Shown here: positions 8,693 through 15,405 of the stretch, piece after piece | Layout of the letters: each line of letters opens with the position of its first letter | How positions within the stretch are numbered: position 1 is the stretch's first letter | Assembly: GCA_903847285.1 (NCBI GenBank) | Contig: CAINDH010000162.1 | Location: 1 to 16,013 of the forward strand | Source: an uncultured Verrucomicrobia subdivision 3 bacterium | GTDB lineage: Bacteria > Verrucomicrobiota > Verrucomicrobiae > Limisphaerales > UBA11358 | Reading direction: 5' to 3' | Length of the DNA stretch: 16,013 bases | The notes under the pieces: generated by a model | The model's database searches: none | What the model saw: the letters and a program-made list of their open reading frames with translations, nothing else | Told to the model about the DNA's origin: nothing | Program-made: the position numbers and the translations under genes

Positions 8693-10687
8693 TCACTTCG
8701 CCGGAAACGGCCAGACCCAGTCGCCTTGAGCATATCCGGTCGCGCCGCGTCCGTTGTTGCTGATTGAGGATGCTCGGCCACCGTCATCTTTCTCATCCCA
8801 GCCGACGGAGTAGAGGAGAAAATTTCCATCCGTCGTGCGCTGGTAGTGCAGCGGTTGCCCGCCGATGATGTCGTTGGGCATCTTCTCAATGAACTGCGGC
8901 ACGAGCGTGGCGAGGGCGTCGGGATAATTTCCATTGGCCAGTTTGTAGCGCTCCAGCGCGCAGACGATTTGCGCTTGGTTGGCTAGCGTCTGGGTGAAAG
9001 AACACGATTGCATCGCTTTGGATAAATTAGGAACCCCAATTTTTGCGACCATGGCAAACGGTGAATAATTATTTTCGATTGCCTTGGAAAGTTCATTCAT
9101 TGACCAATCCACACGTTTGGGGATTACTTTGTGTTCTTCATCTAGCAAGTTTTTGCACGGCAATTGCATCAGTTCGGCATAGACGACCATGTTCTGATAA
9201 ACCCAGCCGTGCGGTGCCAGATCAATCATCCGGCTCGGCAATTTCTGAAACATATCCCATAGGGTATGTTTCTTATTCGGGCTTACAATGCTGGCCACGT
9301 TTAATATTTTGCTCATGGGAGTGGTTTCGATTGAATGGCAGACCGAAGGCAACTCAGTTTCCAGCGCCGACAGCACAAGCGGCGGTAAGCTGACCGCGGC
9401 CATCTGGTTTTGAATCGCTACGAGCTGCGGTTCTTGCCATTCATGCAGCCGGAAACCTTCCTGCACCGCCGCAACGTAAAGCCCGGTAATGGCAGTGTTA
9501 ATCATCGCTTCAACAAGCGTCATCGGTTTGCCGGTAAGCGGGCGTTCCAAAATTCGGCAGACATCGTGAATCAAGGCCAGCTCGTGCATCGCCTGCTCTG
9601 GCTCATGGAGTAAGAGGTGGCATTGCGTCCGTTGTGCCAGCGTTTGGGCGAGCAAGCGTAGCAAAACGAAGTTCGGAATGGGCATCTCATGTGGCACGGT
9701 GTAGTTGCCGGGAATCATAGCCCACGGGCGCTTCAACGCCGCGCGAACATCGTCTAGATCGGAACCGAATTGGCGGTCGCCCCACGCAAGATAATCTGCC
9801 GCGCCCGTGATGCGCCCGGAGGTGAACTTCAATTGAAAAATGTTCGGGTCGGCCGTTGTGCTAACGGCGAGTTTTCCGATGTTGGTGAACAGGTTTTGCG
9901 GAATCCAATTTTCCATTTCGCCAAGGGAAATCGGTCGGTCTGCGAGCATGGGAATCTGCACCGGTGTCGGATGGCTCAACGGCAACTCGGAAAAATGGAA
10001 GCCAGCGGAGCCAATCGCCGAGCGGCCCACAATCGAACGGAGTGAATCTTGAAGCTGTTGCCGGGTGTTGGCATCGTTCACCGCGATGCCGGATTTTACT
10101 TTGGCTGACGGCGCAGTGGCGATGATTTCGGCCACGACCGGCTGAACTTTGGCGAGGTCGAGAATAGGAAATCCGTTGGAAAGATTCAGCCACTGCACGC
10201 GGCTCAACGCGTCGCTTTGCTCGGCGGTATGGAGTTTCACGAACCGCAGATAGAAGTTGGTATTGACCGTGAAAAAATTCTGGTCGTCCGGCACGGGTGG
10301 CGGGATGTATTTGTTCCAGTCTAACACCGCGCCCTTGGCTTCCAGCTCGCGTTTGCAATTTTCCCACGCGCGTTTGCCGCGCCAGTTTTCTTCGGCGTAG
10401 AAAATGGCAACCAAGGTCGCAAGAATGGCGAAACCAACAAGTGTTCGACGGAAATTGCGCCAACTGGTGAAAGGCCAGCGGATCAAATACGATAAGCCCA
10501 GTGCCAAAGTTGCCCAAACTGAGATCATCAATAATTGCTGCCAATACGCCGCCTGGTGATCCCCGCGCCGCAGCGATTCCAAATCCAACCAAGCGGGCAC
10601 TGCAGCAATGGCGATAAAAAATACCAGCCAAATCCAGCAAGCCCGGCGAAGCCACTGGCGATTTTGTTTTGGAGAAGATTCATTCAT
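8693..10687 (-). CDS. Uncharacterised membrane protein with pseudopilin-like C-terminal segment
   Basis: I do not recognise the whole 664-aa protein. The N-terminus has three predicted membrane segments (about 16-34, 51-70 and 82-101), leaving roughly 560 residues in one compartment, probably outside the membrane. The last 90 residues (from about 576) read CALERYKLANGNYPDALATL, then a short strand, then NFLLYSVGWDEKDDGG (Asp631, Asp634, Asp635). This is the pattern of the globular end of type II secretion major pseudopilins (GspG), including the acidic loop that binds calcium there. No prepilin signal is present. The start codon overlaps the stop of the 145-aa gene as ATGA (10687-10684), so this is the third gene of the sigma factor operon. 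A role as sensor, partner or target of that sigma factor is inference. Confidence 0.8.
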   Translation of the reverse strand: MNESSPKQNRQWLRRACWIWLVFFIAIAAVPAWLDLESLRRGDHQAAYWQQLLMISVWATLALGLSYLIRWPFTSWRNFRRTLVGFAILATLVAIFYAEENWRGKRAWENCKRELEAKGAVLDWNKYIPPPVPDDQNFFTVNTNFYLRFVKLHTAEQSDALSRVQWLNLSNGFPILDLAKVQPVVAEIIATAPSAKVKSGIAVNDANTRQQLQDSLRSIVGRSAIGSAGFHFSELPLSHPTPVQIPMLADRPISLGEMENWIPQNLFTNIGKLAVSTTADPNIFQLKFTSGRITGAADYLAWGDRQFGSDLDDVRAALKRPWAMIPGNYTVPHEMPIPNFVLLRLLAQTLAQRTQCHLLLHEPEQAMHELALIHDVCRILERPLTGKPMTLVEAMINTAITGLYVAAVQEGFRLHEWQEPQLVAIQNQMAAVSLPPLVLSALETELPSVCHSIETTPMSKILNVASIVSPNKKHTLWDMFQKLPSRMIDLAPHGWVYQNMVVYAELMQLPCKNLLDEEHKVIPKRVDWSMNELSKAIENNYSPFAMVAKIGVPNLSKAMQSCSFTQTLANQAQIVCALERYKLANGNYPDALATLVPQFIEKMPNDIIGGQPLHYQRTTDGNFLLYSVGWDEKDDGGRASSISNNGRGATGYAQGDWVWPFPAK

Positions 10688-11121
10688 ACCGTTTCAAGTC
10701 TCATGGTTTCCGTCCGTGGTTTCGGTGAAAAAATTCTGCGTGGCTCCGCATCCACCGGCAGCGAACGGTCGGCGAATAATTCATTCAGCAATTTCTGCTG
10801 GTCACGAAACGTCGTCATGGTTTCTGCTGTCGTTGAAGATTTGGTCATGTCCATCGGCGAACGGTCGCGCTGGGAAAAGTTGATGAGGAAAAGCAAAACC
10901 CAAACCGTCGCCAGCCCCGACCAGATGCGGCGGCTGGGCAGAAACAGTTCCTGCCAAAGTTTGTTTGAACAACCAAGTAACGAAGTAACAAAGGAAGCCG
11001 GGAAACTTGGTTCCTTGGTTCCTTGGTTGTTCAATTCGCCGACAACTTCGCGGCGGATGGTGTCGAGCTTTGGCTCGGCGTTACGATGTTGCGACAACAA
11101 AATTTCTCGCGGCGTTTTCAT
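10684..11121 (-). CDS. Small single-span membrane protein in sigma factor operon
   Basis: This 145-aa protein overlaps the sigma factor stop (ATGA, 11121-11118) and the next start (ATGA, 10687-10684). It has a charged N-terminus (MKTPREILLSQHRNAEPKLD), one membrane segment at about residues 66-81 (IWSGLATVWVLLFLIN) followed by FSQRDRSPM, and a polar tail with DQQKLLNELF. Position right after an ECF-like sigma gene would suit an anti-sigma or accessory factor, but I see no zinc-finger HxxxCxxC motif and do not recognise an anti-sigma domain. Residues 30-53 are encoded by a 70-bp palindrome and are low-complexity, lying between an ordered-looking N-terminus and the membrane segment. Function unknown; the coding status is well supported by the two overlaps. 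Confidence 0.8.
   Translation of the reverse strand: MKTPREILLSQHRNAEPKLDTIRREVVGELNNQGTKEPSFPASFVTSLLGCSNKLWQELFLPSRRIWSGLATVWVLLFLINFSQRDRSPMDMTKSSTTAETMTTFRDQQKLLNELFADRSLPVDAEPRRIFSPKPRTETMRLETV
10965..11034. repeat. 70-bp palindrome of 8-bp tandem units, inside the 145-aa gene
   Basis: TTGAACAACCAAG (10965-10977) is exactly inverted at 11022-11034. Inward, the arms continue to 29 nt each (10965-10993 and 11006-11034) with 25 of 29 positions able to pair, around a 12-nt centre. Each arm contains three tandem 8-mers: CAACCAAG, TAACGAAG, TAACAAAG (10970-10993) and CTTGGTTC, CTTGGTTC, CTTGGTTG (11006-11029). The open reading frame passes through it without a stop, giving residues 30-53 of the small membrane protein. 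This looks like an intergenic-type repeat that has inserted in, or expanded within, a gene. Confidence 0.8.
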
Positions 11122-11669
11122 TTCTTTTCCTCCAATAATTTTTTCAAGGCTTTCTTGGCGTAATGCAGCCTTGATTTCACTGTGCCCAGGTGCGCCTCCG
11201 TAATGCGGGAGATTTCTTCCAGCGAAAAATCTTCGACGAAGTGCAGTAGCAAGACGGAGCGTTGCGCTAGGGGTAGTTGGTTCAGTAGATCCATAAACTC
11301 GGTTTCCTGTTCGCGGCGGATGAGCAGGTCGTCCGGGCTGTCTTCAAATTCATCCGGCGATTCTGGGATTTCATCGAACAAAAATTCCTTCCGCTTGCGC
11401 CAGTGTTGGATGATTTTTTGGTGCGCGATGCCGAAGAGCCAACTGCCGAACTTGCCGTCCTCGCGCAGGCTGCCGATGTGTCTGGCGGCGGCGATGAACG
11501 TGTCTTGCACGATGTCGAGGCTGGCCTGTTCATCGTGGATGAGTTCGTGGACGTAAACATAAAGCGGCAGTTGATATCGCCGGAAGAGTGTGTCCCAAGC
11601 CGCCGGTTCTCCGGCGCGGGCTTGGGCTACGGGCAGTTGTTCGTGTTCGGCCACTTCCGGCATTTTCAT
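11118..11669 (-). CDS. ECF-like sigma-70 family RNA polymerase sigma factor
   Basis: The protein (183 aa from ATG 11669) has both ECF sigma regions. Region 2 spans about residues 25-93, with LFRRYQLPLYVYV, DIVQDTFIAAARHI and KFGSWLFGIAHQKIIQHWRKRK, binding the -10 element and core polymerase. An acidic linker (about 98-114, rich in D and E) leads to region 4 at about 125-180: LLNQLPLAQRSVLLLHFVEDFSLEEISRI, then LGTVKSRLHYAKKALKKLL, the HTH that reads the -35. The reading frame extends up to 11768, but that would overlap the divergent RodZ-like gene and adds no domain, so ATG 11669 or 11663 is preferred. The stop overlaps the next start (ATGA). It is the first gene of a three-gene operon whose products are membrane proteins, and probably regulates itself, as many ECF factors do (inference). 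Confidence 0.92.
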   Translation of the reverse strand: MKMPEVAEHEQLPVAQARAGEPAAWDTLFRRYQLPLYVYVHELIHDEQASLDIVQDTFIAAARHIGSLREDGKFGSWLFGIAHQKIIQHWRKRKEFLFDEIPESPDEFEDSPDDLLIRREQETEFMDLLNQLPLAQRSVLLLHFVEDFSLEEISRITEAHLGTVKSRLHYAKKALKKLLEEKK

Positions 11670-11697
11670 CCAGTGGAATGGGTGAGGCGAGGAAAGG

Positions 11698-11712
11698 TTC
11701 AATCGAATTGAA
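11698..11712. promoter_or_regulatory. Small inverted repeat between divergent sigma and RodZ-like genes
   Basis: TTCAAT and ATTGAA flank a 3-bp centre (CGA), giving a 15-bp dyad about 30 bp from the sigma factor start and 50 bp from the RodZ-like start. Its size and place suit an operator controlling one or both promoters, but short AT-rich dyads also occur by chance. Confidence 0.3.
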
Positions 11713-11761
11713 ACAATTTCCAAGATTGCCAAGCGCGCGTCAAAACCGCTAAATGATAGGA

Positions 11762-12250
11762 ATGTCAACGGTTGCCGAACAACTCCGCTCTGCTCGTGAG
11801 GCCAAGAACCTCACGGTGGAACAGGTTGCAGAAATGACCAAGCTCCGCACCGACCACGTGCGCGCGCTGGAAGAAGGTCGCTTCAATGTTTTTTCCGCGA
11901 CGGTCTATATCCGTGGCTCGGTGAAGGTCTATGCGAAAGCACTCAAGCTGGATGAGCCGTCGCTGCTGGCTGCGCTGGGGGCAGAGCTGAAGGAGACCGA
12001 GAAATTCAGCGAGCCGCCGCCGCTGGTGGAGACGAAGAAGACTTTTCTCGATACGCTGCTGTTGGTTTTGGCGAAGTTGAACTGGAAGGTTGGCTTTGTT
12101 GGGGTAATCGCTATCGCGGTGATTGTCATTGCGGGCATGGCGTTCTGGGCGTGGCGGCATCATCAGGCGAGTGACCCGCTGAAGAATTTACAACCAGCGG
12201 TTTATTCGCCGGCGAATTCTGGCGATACGTTGCCGCTGCCACGGCGATAG
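11762..12250 (+). CDS. RodZ-like helix-turn-helix membrane protein, short form
   Basis: The 162-aa product begins with a RodZ-type HTH domain (about residues 2-66): TVAEQLRSAREAKNLTVEQV, TKLRTDHVRALEEGRFNVF, TVYIRGSVKVYAKALKLD. A polar linker follows, then one membrane segment at about 110-131 (VGFVGVIAIAVIVIAGMAFWAW) and a tail of about 30 residues. RodZ links MreB to the inner membrane and supports cell shape. Here the C-terminal periplasmic beta domain of full RodZ (337 aa in E. coli) is absent, so only the cytoplasmic and membrane parts remain. The frame also has an ATG at 11753; I chose 11762 because MSTVAEQL is the expected N-terminus of this domain. A membrane-bound regulator that does not bind MreB is the alternative. 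Confidence 0.82.
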   Translation: MSTVAEQLRSAREAKNLTVEQVAEMTKLRTDHVRALEEGRFNVFSATVYIRGSVKVYAKALKLDEPSLLAALGAELKETEKFSEPPPLVETKKTFLDTLLLVLAKLNWKVGFVGVIAIAVIVIAGMAFWAWRHHQASDPLKNLQPAVYSPANSGDTLPLPRR

Positions 12251-12279
12251 TTAGCGACTTCTCACGCTGCTTCTGCTGC

Positions 12280-12876
12280 TCAAACGTCGTCCAAATAAAT
12301 CTCCCGGTTTCGCCAGAGGTAAATCAATCCTGATGCCGCCGTCAGCACGACGGTGATCCACAACATCATTTCCGCGAACGCTGGAGTCCAAGGGGTGAAG
12401 AAATGTTTCAAGCCGTCCGGCCATTCATTGCAAGCATCGACTACGAGCAGTGCAATGATGCAGACGATTTGCGAAATGGTCTTGTGTTTCCCGTAGCGTT
12501 CCGCGGCCAGCACGATGTTCTTCGAGGCCGCCAACAAGCGCAGTCCGGTGATGGCTAGTTCTCGCCCGACGATGATGACGACCATCCACGCACCTACCTT
12601 CACCGGTGCGTTGAGATTCAAATGCGTGCTTTCCACAAATGCTATGAATGCGGAGCAAACCATGACTTTATCCGCAAGCGGATCCATGAGCTTACCAAAA
12701 TTCGTGATAAGGTTGCGTGAGCGCGCGATGCGGCCATCGAGAAAATCCGTGATGCCCGCCAGACAGAAGAAAATCAGCGCAAGCGTGTCGTTGAAAGTAA
12801 ACTTGGAGAACATCGCCCACAGAAAGACCGTCGTCAGGCCAAAGCGTGACACGGTGAGTTTGTTGGGCAGATTCAT
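12280..12876 (-). CDS. pgsA: CDP-diacylglycerol--glycerol-3-phosphate 3-phosphatidyltransferase
   Basis: PgsA makes phosphatidylglycerol phosphate from CDP-diacylglycerol and glycerol-3-phosphate, the committed step to phosphatidylglycerol and cardiolipin. The 198-aa membrane protein has the complete CDP-alcohol phosphotransferase motif: D44xxD47G48xxA51R52 followed by G61xxxD65xxxD69, in TDFLDGRIARS and FGKLMDPLADK, which hold the metal ions and catalytic base. MNLPNKLTVSRFGLT is the usual family N-terminus, which is why ATG 12876 is preferred over the in-frame TTG at 12921. Several hydrophobic segments follow (for example VGAWMVVIIVGRELAITGLR and MMLWITVVLTAASGLIYLW). It faces the RodZ-like gene with a 29-bp gap. 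Other CDP-alcohol transferases are possible but the N-terminus and length favour PgsA. Confidence 0.93.
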   Translation of the reverse strand: MNLPNKLTVSRFGLTTVFLWAMFSKFTFNDTLALIFFCLAGITDFLDGRIARSRNLITNFGKLMDPLADKVMVCSAFIAFVESTHLNLNAPVKVGAWMVVIIVGRELAITGLRLLAASKNIVLAAERYGKHKTISQIVCIIALLVVDACNEWPDGLKHFFTPWTPAFAEMMLWITVVLTAASGLIYLWRNREIYLDDV

Positions 12877-12927
12877 GCGCGCAAAGCTTGGCGGTTGCTG
12901 GCGGTGGTTTGCAAGTGACAAAATATA

Positions 12928-12957
12928 AAAGCGGGCTGTGTTGCCACAGCCCGCTTT
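12928..12957 (-). terminator. Intrinsic terminator of apgM
   Basis: A perfect 13-bp stem, AAAGCGGGCTGTG (12928-12940) with CACAGCCCGCTTT (12945-12957), closes a 4-nt loop that reads GCAA (a GNRA tetraloop) in the minus-strand transcript. The transcript continues with a T-rich run (TTTTATATTTT). It lies 11 bp past the apgM stop codon and ends that transcript before pgsA. Confidence 0.92.
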
Positions 12958-12968
12958 GCTTTCAGAGT

Positions 12969-14201
12969 TTACGCGCCGAATTTGTCGAACGCCTTCGCAT
13001 TCGCCTGCATGAGGCGGATGAGGAATTTCGCAGGGAACACGCCCAGTGAACCGCTGTTTGCGCCGGTCTCGGTGAACCGTTCCAGCTTATCCGAGCCGCT
13101 GATGGCCGAGTGCAACATCACGGGCTGCGGATGCCAGGAGTGGCCTTTCATCGCGCACGGCGTCGAGTGATCGCCGGTGATGGCGAGCACATCAATCTTC
13201 TTCTTCAGGAGAATCGGCAGCGCGGTATCGAGTTCTTCGATGGCTTTTTTCTTGGCGGCAAAATTTCCGTCTTCACCGTATTTGTCTGTGTATTTGTAAT
13301 GGATGAAAAAGAAATTGTAGTTGTCGTATTCCTTCGCGAACCGCTCGAATTGCTCCGCGATGGTTTGGGGGCCTTCGATCTTGGTCATGCCGACAAGTTG
13401 CGCGAGGCCTTTATACATCGGGTAAACCGCGAGGCACGCGGGCTTGAGCAGATAGCGGTCTTCAAACAGCGGAATCGCCGGCTGATGCGCGATGCCGCGC
13501 ATGAGGAATCCATTTGCCGGTTTTTCGTTCTTCAAAATCGGCAACGCGGCTTTGTAAAAATCCGCGATGAGCTTGGCCATTTTCTTCTGCTTAAGATTTT
13601 TAGCATTGCGCGGCTTCACGGTTGGAATGGCAAAACCTTCGCGGTTCGGGTCGGCATCTGTCAGCGGGCCTTCCAAACCTTTGCCGCGAAACACGACGAC
13701 AAAGCGGTGTTCCTTTCCCGCCTTGATGATGACTTGCGTGTCGCCAATCTTTTTGATTTTCGCGGAGAGCAATGCAACCAGTTTCTCGCACGTCTCGGTC
13801 GGGATGCGGCCGGCGCGGCGGTCGGTGACAATTCCTTTCGCATCCAGCGTTGCGAAATTGGCACGCGCGCAAACGTCGCCGGGTTTCAATTCCAGACCGA
13901 GGCCGAGCGCCTCGATGACACCGCGACCTACTTGAAATTCCAGCGGGTCGTAGCCGAACAGTCCGAGATGGCCGGGACCGCTGCCGGGCGTGATGCCGGG
14001 CGCGACCGGAATCATGCGTCCTTGCGCGGAATTTTTGGCAAGCGCGTCGAGGTTTGGCGTGTGTGCGGCTTCAAGGGGCGTGAGATAGCTTTGTTCCTTC
14101 GTCGCGATGTCGCCGAGGCCGTCCAAGACGAGCAGCACATGCTTCGCGTTCGTTTTGAGTGTCAGTTCAGAATACAGTTCATCCAAATTCATAGCGGACA
14201 T
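12969..14201 (-). CDS. apgM: Cofactor-independent phosphoglycerate mutase, archaeal type (ApgM)
   Basis: ApgM interconverts 3- and 2-phosphoglycerate in glycolysis without 2,3-bisphosphoglycerate. It belongs to the alkaline phosphatase superfamily. From ATG 14201 it is 410 aa, normal for the family. Seen in order: LLVLDGLGD (metal-binding Asp27), TPLEAAHTPNLDALA, GITPGSGPGHLGLFGYDP with the phospho-accepting Ser74, QVGRGVIEALG, CARANFATLD, DRRAGRIPT, then HYKYTDKYGEDGN, ITGDHSTP (Asp344, His345) and GHSWHPQPVML (His354, His357). In the metal-binding block, residue 310 is Glu where many archaeal members have His (GHDG). The frame extends to 14264, but the extra residues show no family similarity; ATG 14192 is also possible. 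A strong terminator follows. Confidence 0.94.
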   Translation of the reverse strand: MSAMNLDELYSELTLKTNAKHVLLVLDGLGDIATKEQSYLTPLEAAHTPNLDALAKNSAQGRMIPVAPGITPGSGPGHLGLFGYDPLEFQVGRGVIEALGLGLELKPGDVCARANFATLDAKGIVTDRRAGRIPTETCEKLVALLSAKIKKIGDTQVIIKAGKEHRFVVVFRGKGLEGPLTDADPNREGFAIPTVKPRNAKNLKQKKMAKLIADFYKAALPILKNEKPANGFLMRGIAHQPAIPLFEDRYLLKPACLAVYPMYKGLAQLVGMTKIEGPQTIAEQFERFAKEYDNYNFFFIHYKYTDKYGEDGNFAAKKKAIEELDTALPILLKKKIDVLAITGDHSTPCAMKGHSWHPQPVMLHSAISGSDKLERFTETGANSGSLGVFPAKFLIRLMQANAKAFDKFGA

Positions 14202-14239
14202 TCTACAAATAAATTCGCGCCGTGCAATTCGATTCCCGT

Positions 14240-14267
14240 TTGCATGGTGACAAATCGGTGACATTAT
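14240..14267 (+). promoter_or_regulatory. Possible promoter for ygfZ-glutaredoxin
   Basis: TTGCAT (14240-14245) and CATTAT (14262-14267, 4 of 6 with TATAAT) are 16 bp apart in the 76-bp gap between the divergent apgM and ygfZ. Transcription would start a few bases before ATG 14278, giving a nearly leaderless mRNA. The word GGTGACA appears twice in this spacer. Weak evidence. Confidence 0.25.
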
Positions 14268-14277
14268 TTTGCAACCA

Positions 14278-15360
14278 ATGACTCCACTGATGTTGCATGA
14301 ACTTCACCACGGCCTCGGCGCGCGGTTCGCAGAACTGAACGGCGCCGAAGTCGTCGGCGACTACGGAGATTGGCTCGGCGAGCATGCCGCGCTCCGCGAA
14401 TCGGTGGGCGTGATTGATTTAAGTTCTCGCTCACGCATCTGCCTCAGCGGTGCTGACCGCTCGCGCTTTCTCCACGGACAAGTGACGAATGACGTGAAAA
14501 AACTCCGCGTCGGCGAAGGTTGCTACGCCGCCATCACCACTGCCAAAGGCAAAATGGAAAGCGACCTGAACATATTCGCGCTCGCAGATGAATTGCTTGT
14601 GGATTTCGAGCCGGGGCTGACGGAAAAGATTTCCGCGCGGCTGGAAAAATTCATCGTCGCTGATGACGTGCAGGTTGTGGATGCCGCGCCGCATTACGGT
14701 TTGTTGAGCGTGCAAGGGGCGAAGGCGGAGGCGGCGGTCCGCTCGCTTGGTTTGTTTTCTGAAATTCCCACCCAGCCGCTCGCCTCCGCAAAGGTTTCTG
14801 ACACCACGCTTGGTGAAATTTATCTGGTGAATCAACGGCGCTTGGGCTCAAGCGGCTTCGACCTGTTCGTTCCAAACAATTCTCTCGGTGCAGTCGCGGA
14901 CAAACTGATTGCCGCGGCGAAACAAAGCGGCGGCCGCGCCGTCGGTTGGCAGGCTTTTGAGACCGCACGTATCGAGGCTGGCATTCCGAGATTCGGCGCG
15001 GATATGGACGAGACGAACATCCCGCTCGAATGTGGCATCGAGAGCCGCGCCATCACCTACACCAAGGGCTGCTACATCGGTCAGGAAATCATTAACCGCA
15101 TCCACAGCGTCGGCCATGTGAATCGCGAGCTGCGCGGTTTGCGGCTAGGAGACGATTTGAAAACCTTGCCCGCGCGTTGCGAGAAATTGTTTTCCAACGG
15201 CAAAGAGGTCGGCTACATCACGAGCGCTGTAAAATCGCCGCAGTTCGGAAACATCGCGCTCGGCTACGTCCGCCGCGAGGCGAATTCCATTGGGAACGAA
15301 TTACAACTGGGCACGCCCCGCAGCAGCGTGGTGCGGATTGCGGAATTGCCCTTCGAGTAA
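14278..15360 (+). CDS. ygfZ: YgfZ/GcvT-family folate-binding protein (Fe-S cluster maintenance)
   Basis: The YgfZ/IBA57 family is related to the glycine-cleavage T-protein, binds tetrahydrofolate and is needed for full activity of some Fe-S enzymes such as MiaB. The 360-aa protein has the family hallmark KGCYIGQE (Lys263-Glu270, with conserved Cys265), preceded by NIPLECGIESRAITYTKG. The N-terminal half shows GVIDLSSRSRICLSGADRSR, FLHGQVTNDVKKL and TAKGKMESDLNIF, and the centre has GWQAFETARIEAGIPRFGADM. The KGCYxGQE motif separates it from GcvT proper. I chose ATG 14278; an in-frame TTG at 14269 adds three residues. It is divergent from apgM and 45 bp upstream of a monothiol-type glutaredoxin, which fits an Fe-S role. 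Confidence 0.93.
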   Translation: MTPLMLHELHHGLGARFAELNGAEVVGDYGDWLGEHAALRESVGVIDLSSRSRICLSGADRSRFLHGQVTNDVKKLRVGEGCYAAITTAKGKMESDLNIFALADELLVDFEPGLTEKISARLEKFIVADDVQVVDAAPHYGLLSVQGAKAEAAVRSLGLFSEIPTQPLASAKVSDTTLGEIYLVNQRRLGSSGFDLFVPNNSLGAVADKLIAAAKQSGGRAVGWQAFETARIEAGIPRFGADMDETNIPLECGIESRAITYTKGCYIGQEIINRIHSVGHVNRELRGLRLGDDLKTLPARCEKLFSNGKEVGYITSAVKSPQFGNIALGYVRREANSIGNELQLGTPRSSVVRIAELPFE

Positions 15361-15405
15361 ATTTGTGGCATGGTGTGGCCATCGTAAAACAGATTTAACA
15401 AAACT

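Noticed and set aside
10965..11034. Transcription terminator inside the 145-aa gene
   Set aside because: The hairpin has no T-tract on either strand, the frame is open through it, and both neighbouring genes are joined to this one by ATGA overlaps.
13110..14261. Plus-strand reading frame (383 codons) opposite apgM
   Set aside because: Despite its length it mirrors apgM in the opposite strand; the ApgM product has all family motifs and its own terminator.
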